From Fuerstiella sp. (lineage in GTDB: Bacteria > Planctomycetota > Planctomycetia > Planctomycetales > Planctomycetaceae): 64,000 nt of DNA. Below are positions 27,995 through 36,476 of the stretch, piece after piece (the stretch's first letter is position 1; each line of letters starts with the position of its first letter). The stretch covers positions 248,001-312,000 of the forward strand of contig JAKVAZ010000001.1 of NCBI GenBank assembly GCA_022447225.1, read 5' to 3'. The notes below the pieces were generated by a model. The model saw only the letters and a program-made list of their open reading frames with translations, searched no databases and had not been told where the DNA came from. Both the position numbers and the translations under genes were made by a program.

Positions 27995-29052
27995 GCGACG
28001 TCTTCCATTCTGAGAACATGTCCGGCGGGCAGCGTGGATCTGGTGCTGCGGTCCAGAATGTAAGGTTTCATCGCCGGAGGCAGGCCGGTTCCAGGACGCT
28101 TAACGGCAATCAGGTCGGGGGTGAGTGTTGTGCCTGCCGGAATCTCTGCGATTGTGACAAGACTCTTTCTGGCGGCACGTGCCGTTTCCTGTTCTGCCGC
28201 AGTCGGCTGCTTGATGCCTGTTCCCAGAGCGGATTCGACCGTTCGAATACTTTTTATCAGCTGTGTGAGTTCGTTCGGTTCCAGAGATGCTTTGTGATCC
28301 GGTCCGGGTAGTGATCGGTCCAGTGTAAAATGTTTTTCCAGGACGCAGGCACCGAGTGCCACTGCAGCCGGACCGACATCGATCCCCATGGTGTGATCCG
28401 AATATCCGACCGGTCGTCCAAATGCCGCACGCATGGTTGCCATGGCTCGCAGGTTGACTTCCGAAGGATCGGCCGGATAGTTACTGACACAGTGCAGCAG
28501 TACGAATTGTGAATTGCCGGCAGATTCGATGGCTCCCACTGCTTCTTCAACTTCTCCAAGACTGCACATTCCCGTTGAAACAACCATCGGTCGTTCCATG
28601 TCGGCCACGTACCGCAGAAAGGGAAGGTTGGTCATTTCCCCCGATGGCAGCTTAAAAACTTTGACATCCAGTTCCATCAAAAGATCGGCACTGAGCTCAT
28701 CAAAGGGAGTTGACATGAACAGAATTTCGCGCTCTCGACAACGGTTTACCAGGGTGACATGCGCAGCGTCCGAAAGTTCCAGCTGTGTCAGCATCTCCAG
28801 CTGAGACTGCTGCTTACCCAGATTCCGCTGTTGATAGGCAGCCTGCGCCGCATCTTTCACCGCAATTCGTGATGCACTGAATGTCTGAAATTTGACGGCA
28901 TCTGCACCGGCATTTGCTGCTGCGTCGATTAATTTCAGTGCGCGGTCAACGCTTCCATTGTGGTTGACTCCTGCTTCGGCGATTACAAAACACGGATGTC
29001 CGGCGCCGACGGTTCTGTCATCTATTGTGATCGTGTCAGTGTGTGATGCCAT
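27991..29052 (-). CDS. legI: N,N'-diacetyllegionaminate synthase (NeuB/LegI family)
   Basis: The enzyme condenses phosphoenolpyruvate with the hexosamine freed by LegG to give the nine-carbon acid. The ATG at 29052 gives a 353-residue protein; the longer open frame to 29268 runs back into neuA/legF and is not conserved. A TIM barrel (FVIAEAGVNHNGSVDRALKL, DAVKFQTF, PSGEMTNLPFLRYV, GYSDHTMGIDVGPAAVALGA, EKHFTLDRSLPGPDHKASLE) is followed by a C-terminal SAF (antifreeze-like) domain (RKSLVTIAEIPAGTTLTPDL, LPAGHVLRMEDV). Both domains are needed for activity in NeuB. It is the second gene of the operon, 43 bases after legF. Confidence 0.93.
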   Translation of the reverse strand: MASHTDTITIDDRTVGAGHPCFVIAEAGVNHNGSVDRALKLIDAAANAGADAVKFQTFSASRIAVKDAAQAAYQQRNLGKQQSQLEMLTQLELSDAAHVTLVNRCREREILFMSTPFDELSADLLMELDVKVFKLPSGEMTNLPFLRYVADMERPMVVSTGMCSLGEVEEAVGAIESAGNSQFVLLHCVSNYPADPSEVNLRAMATMRAAFGRPVGYSDHTMGIDVGPAAVALGACVLEKHFTLDRSLPGPDHKASLEPNELTQLIKSIRTVESALGTGIKQPTAAEQETARAARKSLVTIAEIPAGTTLTPDLIAVKRPGTGLPPAMKPYILDRSTRSTLPAGHVLRMEDVA

Positions 29053-29095
29053 GCTGAACTTCCCTGAACCAGGCAGTCGGGTTCTGTTTTTGCCG

Positions 29096-29818
29096 CTAAG
29101 CCGCGCGCCGGTTGTCCTGTGTCGCCTGATGTGACAGCAAAACTTCAGCCAGCTGCAGGTCCAGTTCGGAATCGATATCGATTGATCGTTCGTACGGTAT
29201 TTCGATTGCGCTGGCTCTACTGTCAAAAATTGAGTCATACCGGAACAGAGGGTCCCGGCGTGCTGCATAGGCTACGGCAGTCAACTGGTAAACTGTTGGA
29301 GCATCCTGACGACGGACGACATGGCCGGCTGGCCGAATTGCCAGTTCCGCTGCGTCGTCATCAGCGATCGTGATCATGTTGAAATACGGATTACAGTCGG
29401 TTTTTGTTGCTGTGAGCACGATGTCGGCAGTTCCGCCAGTCAGCGCATCCACCGTTCGATCAATGTCAGACGGGATACGCAGCGGACAGGTGGGTGGCAC
29501 ACTGACGAACACTTCGATGCGCTGCTGTTCCAGCAACTCCATCTGTTCGATCGCATGTCGCCAGGCCTGCCGTTCGGGCACTGTGTCAGTAGCCAGGTGA
29601 GCCGGACGAAGAAACGGCACTTCCGCACCAAATTTTTCTGCAACCGCGGCAATCTCAGAATCGTCCGTCGACACGACGATCCTATCGAGGCTGCGGCTGG
29701 CCAGAGCTGCTTCGATGGAGTGCGCGATCAGGGGTTTACCACCCAGAAGTCGCAGGTTCTTATTAGGGAGACCTTTGGAACCACCGCGAGCAAACACAAA
29801 TCCAAGTGTGTTTGGCAT
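29096..29818 (-). CDS. legF: CMP-nonulosonate cytidylyltransferase (NeuA/LegF family)
   Basis: LegF activates legionaminic acid with CTP to CMP-legionaminic acid, the donor for glycosyltransferases. The 240-residue protein starts with FVFARGGSKGLPNKNLRLLG, the nucleotide-binding P-loop-like signature of CMP-sugar synthetases. It continues with IVVSTDDSEIAAVAEKFGAE, FLRPAHLATD (CTP recognition) and VFVSVPPTCPLRIPSDIDRT. It is the first gene of the minus-strand operon, so the promoter should lie in the 638-base gap to its right. CMP-Neu5Ac synthetase (NeuA) is the alternative; the operon content favours legionaminic acid. Confidence 0.9.
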   Translation of the reverse strand: MPNTLGFVFARGGSKGLPNKNLRLLGGKPLIAHSIEAALASRSLDRIVVSTDDSEIAAVAEKFGAEVPFLRPAHLATDTVPERQAWRHAIEQMELLEQQRIEVFVSVPPTCPLRIPSDIDRTVDALTGGTADIVLTATKTDCNPYFNMITIADDDAAELAIRPAGHVVRRQDAPTVYQLTAVAYAARRDPLFRYDSIFDSRASAIEIPYERSIDIDSELDLQLAEVLLSHQATQDNRRAA

Positions 29819-30456
29819 ATATCAGAACACTTCGAAACCAGACAGGGGACTCCATTCCACAGTGCAGTGGCTAGGTAATGCATTTGAGACATTGAGTCAA
29901 GATTGAACGTCAACAGGTGTTTTAAATCTGTTTTTCTGATTCCGATTTGCTGCTGACTGGGCAGACCGGCCTGTACTCACACAATTGTAAAAATTGACTT
30001 CGTACAGTCCGGTGACGAAGTCAGCGAGAATATCAAACATCGGTCGGGTAGAGACTGCATTCTTCAAATTGTTATGTTGCTGAATGATCGGCAGGAATCG
30101 CTGCTGCGGAAGAAATGTGCTTCCGGACAGGTGGATTCTGTCTGCTATTCCCATTTCACTCTTGGTCATTTAGTGTTGTCCTTACCGATCAGTTCCGCTA
30201 TCAGCCACGTTTGCTGTTTTCGCGAACGCGTGATTTGTGACGAAACTTTCTATATTTCAATACAAGTGAAGTGTGGCTGATTTCATCTGTTGAACTGTAC
30301 TGATCTGACGTTTATCTGCGGCTGACAAGGTCGGAACGAGGCAGGATGCCGATGTGTGCACTCTTCAGACAGATACCGGATTCAGTTTACGCCCAGTCCA
30401 CCGCCACACCCTTGAGTGATGGCGCAGGTCGCTGACCGCAGAGGAAGCTAACGGCA
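29819..30456. other. Divergent promoter region of the legionaminic operon and sulfotransferase
   Basis: These 638 bases separate the divergent legF operon and the sulfotransferase gene, and hold only unconvincing short frames (the longest about 90 codons on the minus strand). A TTGACT on the minus strand near 29895 lacks a good -10 box at the proper distance. The segment 30230-30300 is relatively AT-rich. No hairpin or repeat stands out. Confidence 0.4.
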
Positions 30457-31119
30457 ATGATCGTTTCGTTTGACAAAAAATTCCTGTTTTGCCACCTGCT
30501 GCGTACTGGCGGGACGAGCATCAAGAGAGCATTGAAACCGTATTCGTCCCAGCCGGAACGCTTCATGGAAAATCGGATTCTGAGAGCTCTTGGAATTCGG
30601 ATCAATCACTGGACGGCCTACGAGCGGAAGTGGTTTCGTGGCCACACCTCAGCCGGGATTGCTAAATGCAACATGCCGTCAGACGTTTGGTCTGATCTGT
30701 TTCGGTTCACGATTGTCCGTAACCCGTTTGACCGGATGGTCTCTTTGTATCACCATCTGCCGCGTCACAAATCAGGCCGTGGCGTTCGCGATCTGACATT
30801 TCATGAGTTTGTCAATACGTGGAGCAGACGCCCGGAATTTCAGCAGAAACCGTTGATTACGGATGAGAACGGAAAGTTACTAGTGGATTTTGTGGGTCAC
30901 TTCGAGTCGTTGCGGGAGGACTTCCGTTACATCTGCCAGAAGATTGGCCTTGAAGCGGATCTGGAGCACGCCAACGCGTCCCCTCGACAGCGGGATTATC
31001 GTGACTACTACACCCCGGAACTGATCAGTGTGGTTCAGGAAGTGTTTTCTGACGATTTGGAATCATTTGGATACCAGTTCTCGGTACCTGAATCAGACGG
31101 GCGACTGAACGCAGCGTAA
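30457..31119 (+). CDS. Sulfotransferase family 2 protein (copy 1)
   Basis: The 220-residue protein resembles the Sulfotransfer_2 (HNK-1/carbohydrate sulfotransferase) family, which moves sulfate from PAPS to sugar hydroxyls. The 5'-phosphosulfate-binding region FLFCHLLRTGGTSIKRAL stands near residue 10, and the 3'-phosphate site is FTIVRNPFDRMVSLYHHL near residue 85. Lys-Thr of the usual 'PKTAGTS' motif reads LRTGGTS here, so the 'K' is replaced by Arg. It is clearly paralogous to the gene at 37798: both share ENR-L-GI-NH and KWFRGH/KRFRGH blocks. No signal peptide is seen, so sulfation would be cytoplasmic. Acceptor probably an island glycan. Confidence 0.82.
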   Translation: MIVSFDKKFLFCHLLRTGGTSIKRALKPYSSQPERFMENRILRALGIRINHWTAYERKWFRGHTSAGIAKCNMPSDVWSDLFRFTIVRNPFDRMVSLYHHLPRHKSGRGVRDLTFHEFVNTWSRRPEFQQKPLITDENGKLLVDFVGHFESLREDFRYICQKIGLEADLEHANASPRQRDYRDYYTPELISVVQEVFSDDLESFGYQFSVPESDGRLNAA

Positions 31120-31188
31120 ACAAAACAGTGAATGCGTCGGAAAAGGATTCGGTCAGTTTGCGCAGACTCCGGCAGCGTATCACCTGAC

Positions 31189-32607
31189 TCAGAATGAATG
31201 TTCCAGGGTAAATGCGGATTCCTTTTGCATTGACGACAGAATGAACAGGCCTCCATAGCTGCAAAACAGTGAGACGTAACCGAATGAATCCCCGAGAATT
31301 GCGTCGCTGTTTTCAAAAATCTCATTCAGTGGCAGGCAGCTTGGCAAATCTTCCACGTTTTCGTAATCCAGAACGCTTTCATGGAACTGGCTGTTGCTTT
31401 CGCAATAGAGTCGAAAAATCAGCGTGAGTGGTCCATCCGGCCGACCGTAGATTTCAGAGTATTCGGTAAGGTAAATTTTTGATCTGAGTCGAGCGGAAAC
31501 AGTTGCCCAGTGGAACCGTTTCGGGGGTCGCTTCTCGTGAATGATTCCCAGTGAACATTCGAACGGCAGCAGATTGTTGTTCAGTTCGCCACTGATCGCT
31601 GTCACGATTCGAGCCGGCAGTTCTCCGTCCTGTCGCGCGAATGCAAGGCAGTCATTGTCCGTTTCAGTCATACTGATGAAGGTGCCGGTTTCAAAGTCTG
31701 TTTGCTGATCGCCGAGTGTCCATGTGTACTTTCCCTGAGTGAATTTTGGATAGACAACCACTTCACACTTTGTCCTGTCAATGATCTCAGCAGGGATCTT
31801 CATGTATGCGGGTTTTTCGGCCTTCAGAGTGTTGGTGGAATGCGCTGTGTAGTCGAAATTGCTGTGCGTGACCTGTACGTGTCCGGTCGGCGAATGGCGC
31901 CACACAATCAGCAGCCTGGTGAACGATGAATGGTTGTTGAAGTGGATCGTTGCCCAGCCATCCTCACCATCAAGAAATTTCTTGTATCCCGGGCAGCGTT
32001 CTTCCAGGTCAAAGCGCAGTGTTGCATAGGGCGGAATCACATCGATCGGACAGTGTCTTTCCAGGTTTTCTCCGCGCCGGCTGGTGATGATGATTCTGCC
32101 GGTCTGTTTTTCCACAGGCAAATGTCCGTTGTGGAATACAGCAAGATTCTCGATATCTGCGGCGCTCCGCAGTGTCCAGCAGCTTTCGCGTCCGGTGGTC
32201 AGACTGTTTCCGTCTTCCAGTTCCGTCAGAGAATGATTCCGGCCGTATGAGTGAACCATTGATACTGATGTCTGGGTTTCGTAGATCGCCATGACGGCCG
32301 CGTAGGGAATCCGCAGGTTTTTGTTCCCAAACGCCTCGATCTCAACAGATCCCTCTTCGATCTCATCAACACCAAAATTGAGCACGTTTTGGTCTTCAAA
32401 ATACCTTACGTGTCTGTTGACCAGTTTTCCTTCCATGTCCCGGAGGGAAAACATCAGGCCGATCTCAAGTGAGTTCTTGAAGTCCCAGTAGTTTGAAACG
32501 GTGACTGTAGTTCTGATGCCCGGAGGTTTGTAAAAGATCGCCGACGACCTGAAGATATTTCCAAAGTCTGCTCGGTAGTTCCTGTCCTGATCGATGACAG
32601 ATCCCAT
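31189..32607 (-). CDS. Unrecognised 472-residue protein of the glycan island
   Basis: The protein has no signal peptide, no membrane segment and no motif that I recognise. The sequence is beta-rich and acidic-to-neutral, with alternating hydrophobic strands (TTVTVSNYWDF, GWATIHFNNHSSFTRLLIVW, GPLTLIFRLYCESN) that suggest several immunoglobulin- or jelly-roll-like sandwich domains. Composition and codon use resemble the neighbours, and the frame is long and clean, so it is surely a gene. It lies convergent to the sulfotransferase (69 bases between the stops) and is flanked by MBOAT and sulfotransferase genes. That suggests a role in binding or building the glycan, but this is inference only. 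Confidence 0.75.
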   Translation of the reverse strand: MGSVIDQDRNYRADFGNIFRSSAIFYKPPGIRTTVTVSNYWDFKNSLEIGLMFSLRDMEGKLVNRHVRYFEDQNVLNFGVDEIEEGSVEIEAFGNKNLRIPYAAVMAIYETQTSVSMVHSYGRNHSLTELEDGNSLTTGRESCWTLRSAADIENLAVFHNGHLPVEKQTGRIIITSRRGENLERHCPIDVIPPYATLRFDLEERCPGYKKFLDGEDGWATIHFNNHSSFTRLLIVWRHSPTGHVQVTHSNFDYTAHSTNTLKAEKPAYMKIPAEIIDRTKCEVVVYPKFTQGKYTWTLGDQQTDFETGTFISMTETDNDCLAFARQDGELPARIVTAISGELNNNLLPFECSLGIIHEKRPPKRFHWATVSARLRSKIYLTEYSEIYGRPDGPLTLIFRLYCESNSQFHESVLDYENVEDLPSCLPLNEIFENSDAILGDSFGYVSLFCSYGGLFILSSMQKESAFTLEHSF

Positions 32608-33017
32608 GGATACGTCCCTGTTCTGTCTGAGAATAAGAGTTCTGATCAGTTGACGGAAATTAATTTCTACCGCATGTGTTGAAGCGCTGTGTGAGGCCGT
32701 CTACCACAACGAATGAGTCCGATTCGCCGGCTTCTTAGCCAAATCGGACATCTGCTTCAAGATCTGACCTGTCAGACCCTGGTCCGTTGTCTGCATGGCG
32801 TACTAATCCGGTTTTGTCCCGTGAAACTTGATCTTGATCCAAAAAACGGACTGGATGTACGCTCACTCTGTGCCGTTGTTCTTTCATCGTGTCTGTCGGT
32901 GCACAGCGCAATTCCGGTTCCGTGCCGATGGCCGCAGGTCTGGTTGATTCGGGTCGCCCTGAGGTCAGTAACTGATTCTTCGGCAGTGTCTCGCTTTCGG
33001 GCAGCAGGACCCTGAAC
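32608..33017. other. Divergent intergenic region
   Basis: These 410 bases lie between the divergent 472-residue protein and the first MBOAT gene. A 100-codon plus-strand frame (32713-33015) has no recognisable features. Promoters for both directions are expected, but no element is clear. Confidence 0.4.
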
Positions 33018-34457
33018 ATGCTCTTCAACTCCCTTGAGTTTGCGGTTTTCCTGCCGATCGTTCTGACGTTGTTCTGGTGGCGGCCGATCCGCTGCGACCT
33101 GAAACGACAGAATGTGTTCGTGAGCGCAGCAAGTTATCTGTTCTACGGATGGTGGGACTATCGTTTTCTGACCCTCATTCTGTTCAGCACACTGGTTGAC
33201 TATCTGGTCGGGAGGGAACTTGGGAAGACAAATGTTCCCGGACGCCGAAAGGCACTTCTATGGACCAGCATCGTGGTTAATCTGGGTTTCCTGGGTTTTT
33301 TCAAATACTGCAATTTTTTCGCCGATTCGTTCGTCAGTGCATTCACGTTTTTTGGGGCTCAAATCAGCAGCTCGTCACTGAGTATCGTTTTGCCGGTCGG
33401 AATCAGTTTCTATACACTGCAGACGCTGAGCTATACGATCGATGTCTATCGCCGTCGCCTGGGACCCACACATGACTTCTTTGCATTTGCGGCGTTTGTC
33501 AGCTTCTTTCCTCAGCTTGTAGCCGGTCCAGTTGAACGTGCCACGAACCTGTTACCCCAGTTCACACGCTCTCGCATCTTCGACTACACCACGGCAACCG
33601 ACGGCCTGCGCCAGATTCTTTGGGGAATGTTCACCAAGGTCGTGATTGCTGACAACTGTGCTGCCTGCGCAAATGCGGTGTTCAACAATTCCGAATCGTA
33701 CGGCGGAACAACACTGATCGCCGGCGTCATTTTTTTCAGTTTTCAGGTGTACGGTGACTTCTCGGGGTATTCCAATATTGCGATCGGAACGGCGAAACTG
33801 TTTGGTTTTGACCTGATGCGGAACTTTGCATACCCGTACTTCTCTCGTGACATTGCTGAATTTTGGCGTCGGTGGCACATCTCACTGTCTACCTGGTTCC
33901 GCGACTACCTTTACATACCGCTGGGCGGGAGTCGCAGAGGCTCCTGGGTGAGTGTCAGAAACGTATTTGTGGTCTTCCTGGTAAGCGGACTGTGGCATGG
34001 AGCCAACTGGACGTTTGTCGTCTGGGGAGCACTCAATGCCGTTTTCTTCCTCCCGCTGCTGTTGCTCAAACGAAACAGAAACTATACCGATACAGTGGCA
34101 TCAGGCAGATCGGTCCCGTCGTGGCGCGAACTGAGTGCGATGGCTACCACGTTCAGCCTCACGACATTTGCGTGGATCTTTTTTCGCGCTGAGTCGGTTG
34201 GTCACGCGGCGGGTTATATTCGGAATATATTTTCAGCGTCACTGTTTGCATGGCCTGAAGTGTTTCCGGCAGACGTTGTGTGCCTGGTTGCCCTGTTTGT
34301 GGCGACTGAATGGCACGGTCGACACCAGTCATATGCAATTGCCGGTTTTGGTATTCGCTGGCCAAGGGTTGCTCGCTGGGCCCTGTACTACGGTATCTGC
34401 ATCGCTATTGTGGCCATTGGTGGCGAGCAGCAGGACTTCATCTATTTTCAGTTCTGA
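33018..34457 (+). CDS. MBOAT family O-acyltransferase (copy 1)
   Basis: The 479-residue, multi-spanning membrane protein is of the AlgI/PatA/DltB-like MBOAT family, which passes acyl (often acetyl) groups across the membrane onto extracellular or periplasmic glycans. Hallmarks are LFNSLEFAVFLPIVLTLFWW, SYLFYGWWDYRFLTLIL, LPVGISFYTLQTLSYTIDVYR, FVSFFPQLVAGPVERA, and the core EFWRRWHISLSTWFRDYLYIP. The predicted catalytic histidine is in LVSGLWHGANWTFVVWG. The protein ends in FIYFQF, as does the second MBOAT at 43125. The likely acyl-transfer partner is one of the SGNH-type proteins encoded at 38676 or 41953. Confidence 0.93.
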   Translation: MLFNSLEFAVFLPIVLTLFWWRPIRCDLKRQNVFVSAASYLFYGWWDYRFLTLILFSTLVDYLVGRELGKTNVPGRRKALLWTSIVVNLGFLGFFKYCNFFADSFVSAFTFFGAQISSSSLSIVLPVGISFYTLQTLSYTIDVYRRRLGPTHDFFAFAAFVSFFPQLVAGPVERATNLLPQFTRSRIFDYTTATDGLRQILWGMFTKVVIADNCAACANAVFNNSESYGGTTLIAGVIFFSFQVYGDFSGYSNIAIGTAKLFGFDLMRNFAYPYFSRDIAEFWRRWHISLSTWFRDYLYIPLGGSRRGSWVSVRNVFVVFLVSGLWHGANWTFVVWGALNAVFFLPLLLLKRNRNYTDTVASGRSVPSWRELSAMATTFSLTTFAWIFFRAESVGHAAGYIRNIFSASLFAWPEVFPADVVCLVALFVATEWHGRHQSYAIAGFGIRWPRVARWALYYGICIAIVAIGGEQQDFIYFQF

Positions 34458-34921
34458 ACCGTTGGAACCGGCTACCGACGAAGAATGCATATTCGAGCTC
34501 GGAGCCACATTGGCCGGACTGAGCACAGAGTACTCAGACAATGTTGGAATTGACTGAATCTCAACATGTCGGGATAAGCATGCCCTTTCCACTCACCACG
34601 TACTCCGGTGGATCTCTTCGGTTTGGCGGGTTCTGGCGGACCCGGTTCGGCATCGTCAGGCGACCTGTCTCAAGTCATTGAACGTGAAACGACGGGACTG
34701 TTGCCGGCTGACTGTCATTCGAAGTCTCAGTGCCTGAAGCCTTCCTTCCGCCATCTGTGACTGTTTTGAAACGCCTCTTGATTGAATTGCTGTGCGCTTC
34801 ATAAGCTTTATGGAGGGGAAAGCGACCGGCGGGAACTCTGTTCGGGGCCACCGGATGCAGCGATCACTTCTCAACAGTGTGTTTCACTCCCTATACGCAT
34901 AAATTGAATCGAATTTTTGCA
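34458..34921. other. Intergenic region upstream of hisF2
   Basis: The 464 bases contain no convincing gene. They should hold the promoter of the hisF2-hisH2-amidotransferase run. Directly before hisF2 lies an AT-rich stretch (about 34885-34920), with no clear ribosome-binding site. Confidence 0.4.
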
Positions 34922-35770
34922 ATGAGCACCGTACGCGTCATACCGCGTTTGGACATCAAGGGTCCGAATCTGGTCAAAGGGATTCACCTGGAGGGCCTGC
35001 GTGTTCTTGGACGGCCCGAAGAATTTGCACGATTTTACTACGATCACGGAGCAGATGAGCTGATTTACCAGGATGTGGTCGCCAGTCTCTATGAGAGAAA
35101 CAGTCTGCACGAGGTCGTCTCACTCACGGTAAAAGATATCTTTATCCCGCTGACTGTGGGCGGGGGGATACGTTCGCTTGATGACATTTCCGCTGTCCTC
35201 GCGGCCGGTGCTGATAAGGTCGCCATTAACACTGCCGCGATCCAAAATCCGGATTTGATCAGCAAGGCCGCGATGCGATTCGGTTCTTCAACAATTGTTG
35301 TGGCCATTGAGAGTATTCGTCAGCCGGATGGAACCTACAAAGCCTATACGGATAATGGTCGCGAATACACTGGTGTGGATTCTGTTGAGTGGGCTCGACG
35401 GGTGGAAACTCTTGGCGCAGGAGAGATTCTGGCAACATCTGTGGACTGTGACGGAACAGGAGAAGGATACGACCACGAATTGACGAAGTTGATCGCAGAT
35501 TCGGTTTCGATTCCGGTGATCGCTCACGGTGGCCCTGGTGAGTCAGGGCAGGTGTCGGAAGTCATTCAGTCGACAGGTGTTGATGCCGTTGCCGTTGCAA
35601 GTCTGCTGCATTATGACGTCCTCCGACACATGTCGAGGACCGGCGATCTATCCAGTGAAGGGAACACGGAATTCCTTCGCAGTGGTCGCAATGTGAGTCG
35701 AATCCAGGCCACCGGACTGCCGGATCTGAAACGAAATCTGGCTGACATCGGTATCAATGTACGTCAATAA
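34922..35770 (+). CDS. HisF-like cyclase subunit for sugar amidotransferase (HisF2)
   Basis: The TIM-barrel protein of about 282 residues is a HisF homologue (RVIPRLDIKGPNLVKGIHLEG with the first catalytic Asp; IPLTVGGGIRSLDDI; LATSVDCDGTGEGYDHEL with the second Asp; IPVIAHGGPGESGQV). Lys in the usual 'DVKDGRVVKG' is altered to 'IKGPNLVKG', as in the HisF copies of surface-polysaccharide loci. Its neighbours HisH2 and a WbpG/PseA-type enzyme indicate that it channels ammonia for acetamidino formation rather than for histidine synthesis. The ATG at 34922 gives the standard HisF N-terminus; an ATG at 34877 would add 15 residues. It is followed by hisH2 after 11 bases. Confidence 0.88.
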   Translation: MSTVRVIPRLDIKGPNLVKGIHLEGLRVLGRPEEFARFYYDHGADELIYQDVVASLYERNSLHEVVSLTVKDIFIPLTVGGGIRSLDDISAVLAAGADKVAINTAAIQNPDLISKAAMRFGSSTIVVAIESIRQPDGTYKAYTDNGREYTGVDSVEWARRVETLGAGEILATSVDCDGTGEGYDHELTKLIADSVSIPVIAHGGPGESGQVSEVIQSTGVDAVAVASLLHYDVLRHMSRTGDLSSEGNTEFLRSGRNVSRIQATGLPDLKRNLADIGINVRQ

Positions 35771-35781
35771 GTGATCCCACC

Positions 35782-36429
35782 ATGGCTTTGCCCCGAGTCC
35801 AGATCATCGATTACCGGCTGGGTAATCTCTTCAGTATTCAGCAGGCGTGTCGGTATGTGGGGCTGGACGCTTTCGTCTCAGCTTCTGCGGAACAGCTGGA
35901 AACCGTAGACGGTATCATTTTGCCGGGGGTTGGCGCTTTCGGGAACGCAATGCAAAGCCTCAACGATTTGCAGTTGACTGAGCCCCTCAGGCAGGTGGCA
36001 AAAGCCGGCAAACCCCTGTTGGGGATCTGTCTGGGAATGCAGTTGCTGTTCGAATCAAGCGAAGAATTCGGTGAACATCAGGGGCTGGGGCTTATATCCG
36101 GCAGAATCAGCCGGATTCCGGATCAGATCCTGAATCGCAAACAGTATCGAGTCCCGAATGTTGGCTGGAGCCGCATCATATTTGAGGGGCATGTACAGCA
36201 GGAAACATTCCTTAGCGGCATTTCTGACAAGGAATTTATGTATTTCGTGCACTCTTACTGTGCACAGTCGGTTCAGGAGTCTGACCGATTGACGATGACC
36301 GAATACGGTGAGTTTCGGTATTGCTCTGCTGTACTGCACGGCAGTATCCTTGGCTGTCAGTTTCATCCGGAAAAAAGCGCACGGGCGGGATTGCAGCTCT
36401 ACGAAAACTGGGCCTGCTCGCTTCGTTGA
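35782..36429 (+). CDS. HisH-like glutamine amidotransferase subunit (HisH2)
   Basis: The 215-residue class I glutamine amidotransferase is of the HisH type: it releases ammonia from glutamine for its HisF partner. The start VQIIDYRLGNLFSIQQAC is typical of HisH. The nucleophile Cys is in LLGICLGMQLLFESSEE, the oxyanion strand is GIILPGVGAFG, and the His-Glu pair is in CQFHPEKSARAGLQ. All three catalytic residues are present, so the enzyme should be active. It sits between hisF2 and the amidotransferase gene, as in Pseudomonas wbpG-hisH2-hisF2 and Campylobacter surface-glycan loci. Confidence 0.9.
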   Translation: MALPRVQIIDYRLGNLFSIQQACRYVGLDAFVSASAEQLETVDGIILPGVGAFGNAMQSLNDLQLTEPLRQVAKAGKPLLGICLGMQLLFESSEEFGEHQGLGLISGRISRIPDQILNRKQYRVPNVGWSRIIFEGHVQQETFLSGISDKEFMYFVHSYCAQSVQESDRLTMTEYGEFRYCSAVLHGSILGCQFHPEKSARAGLQLYENWACSLR

Positions 36430-36476
36430 GGTTTTCTTTGCGCTCAACAGACGGCCGCCAAAGAAAGGAATCTTTG

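Noticed and set aside
29860-29900. TTGACT on the minus strand as a -35 box for the leg operon
   Set aside because: The sequence 17 bases downstream (TACCTA) matches the -10 consensus poorly.
29897-30169. 90-codon minus-strand frame upstream of legF
   Set aside because: Lies in the expected promoter region and has no recognisable domain; could be an unknown small gene but is not supported.
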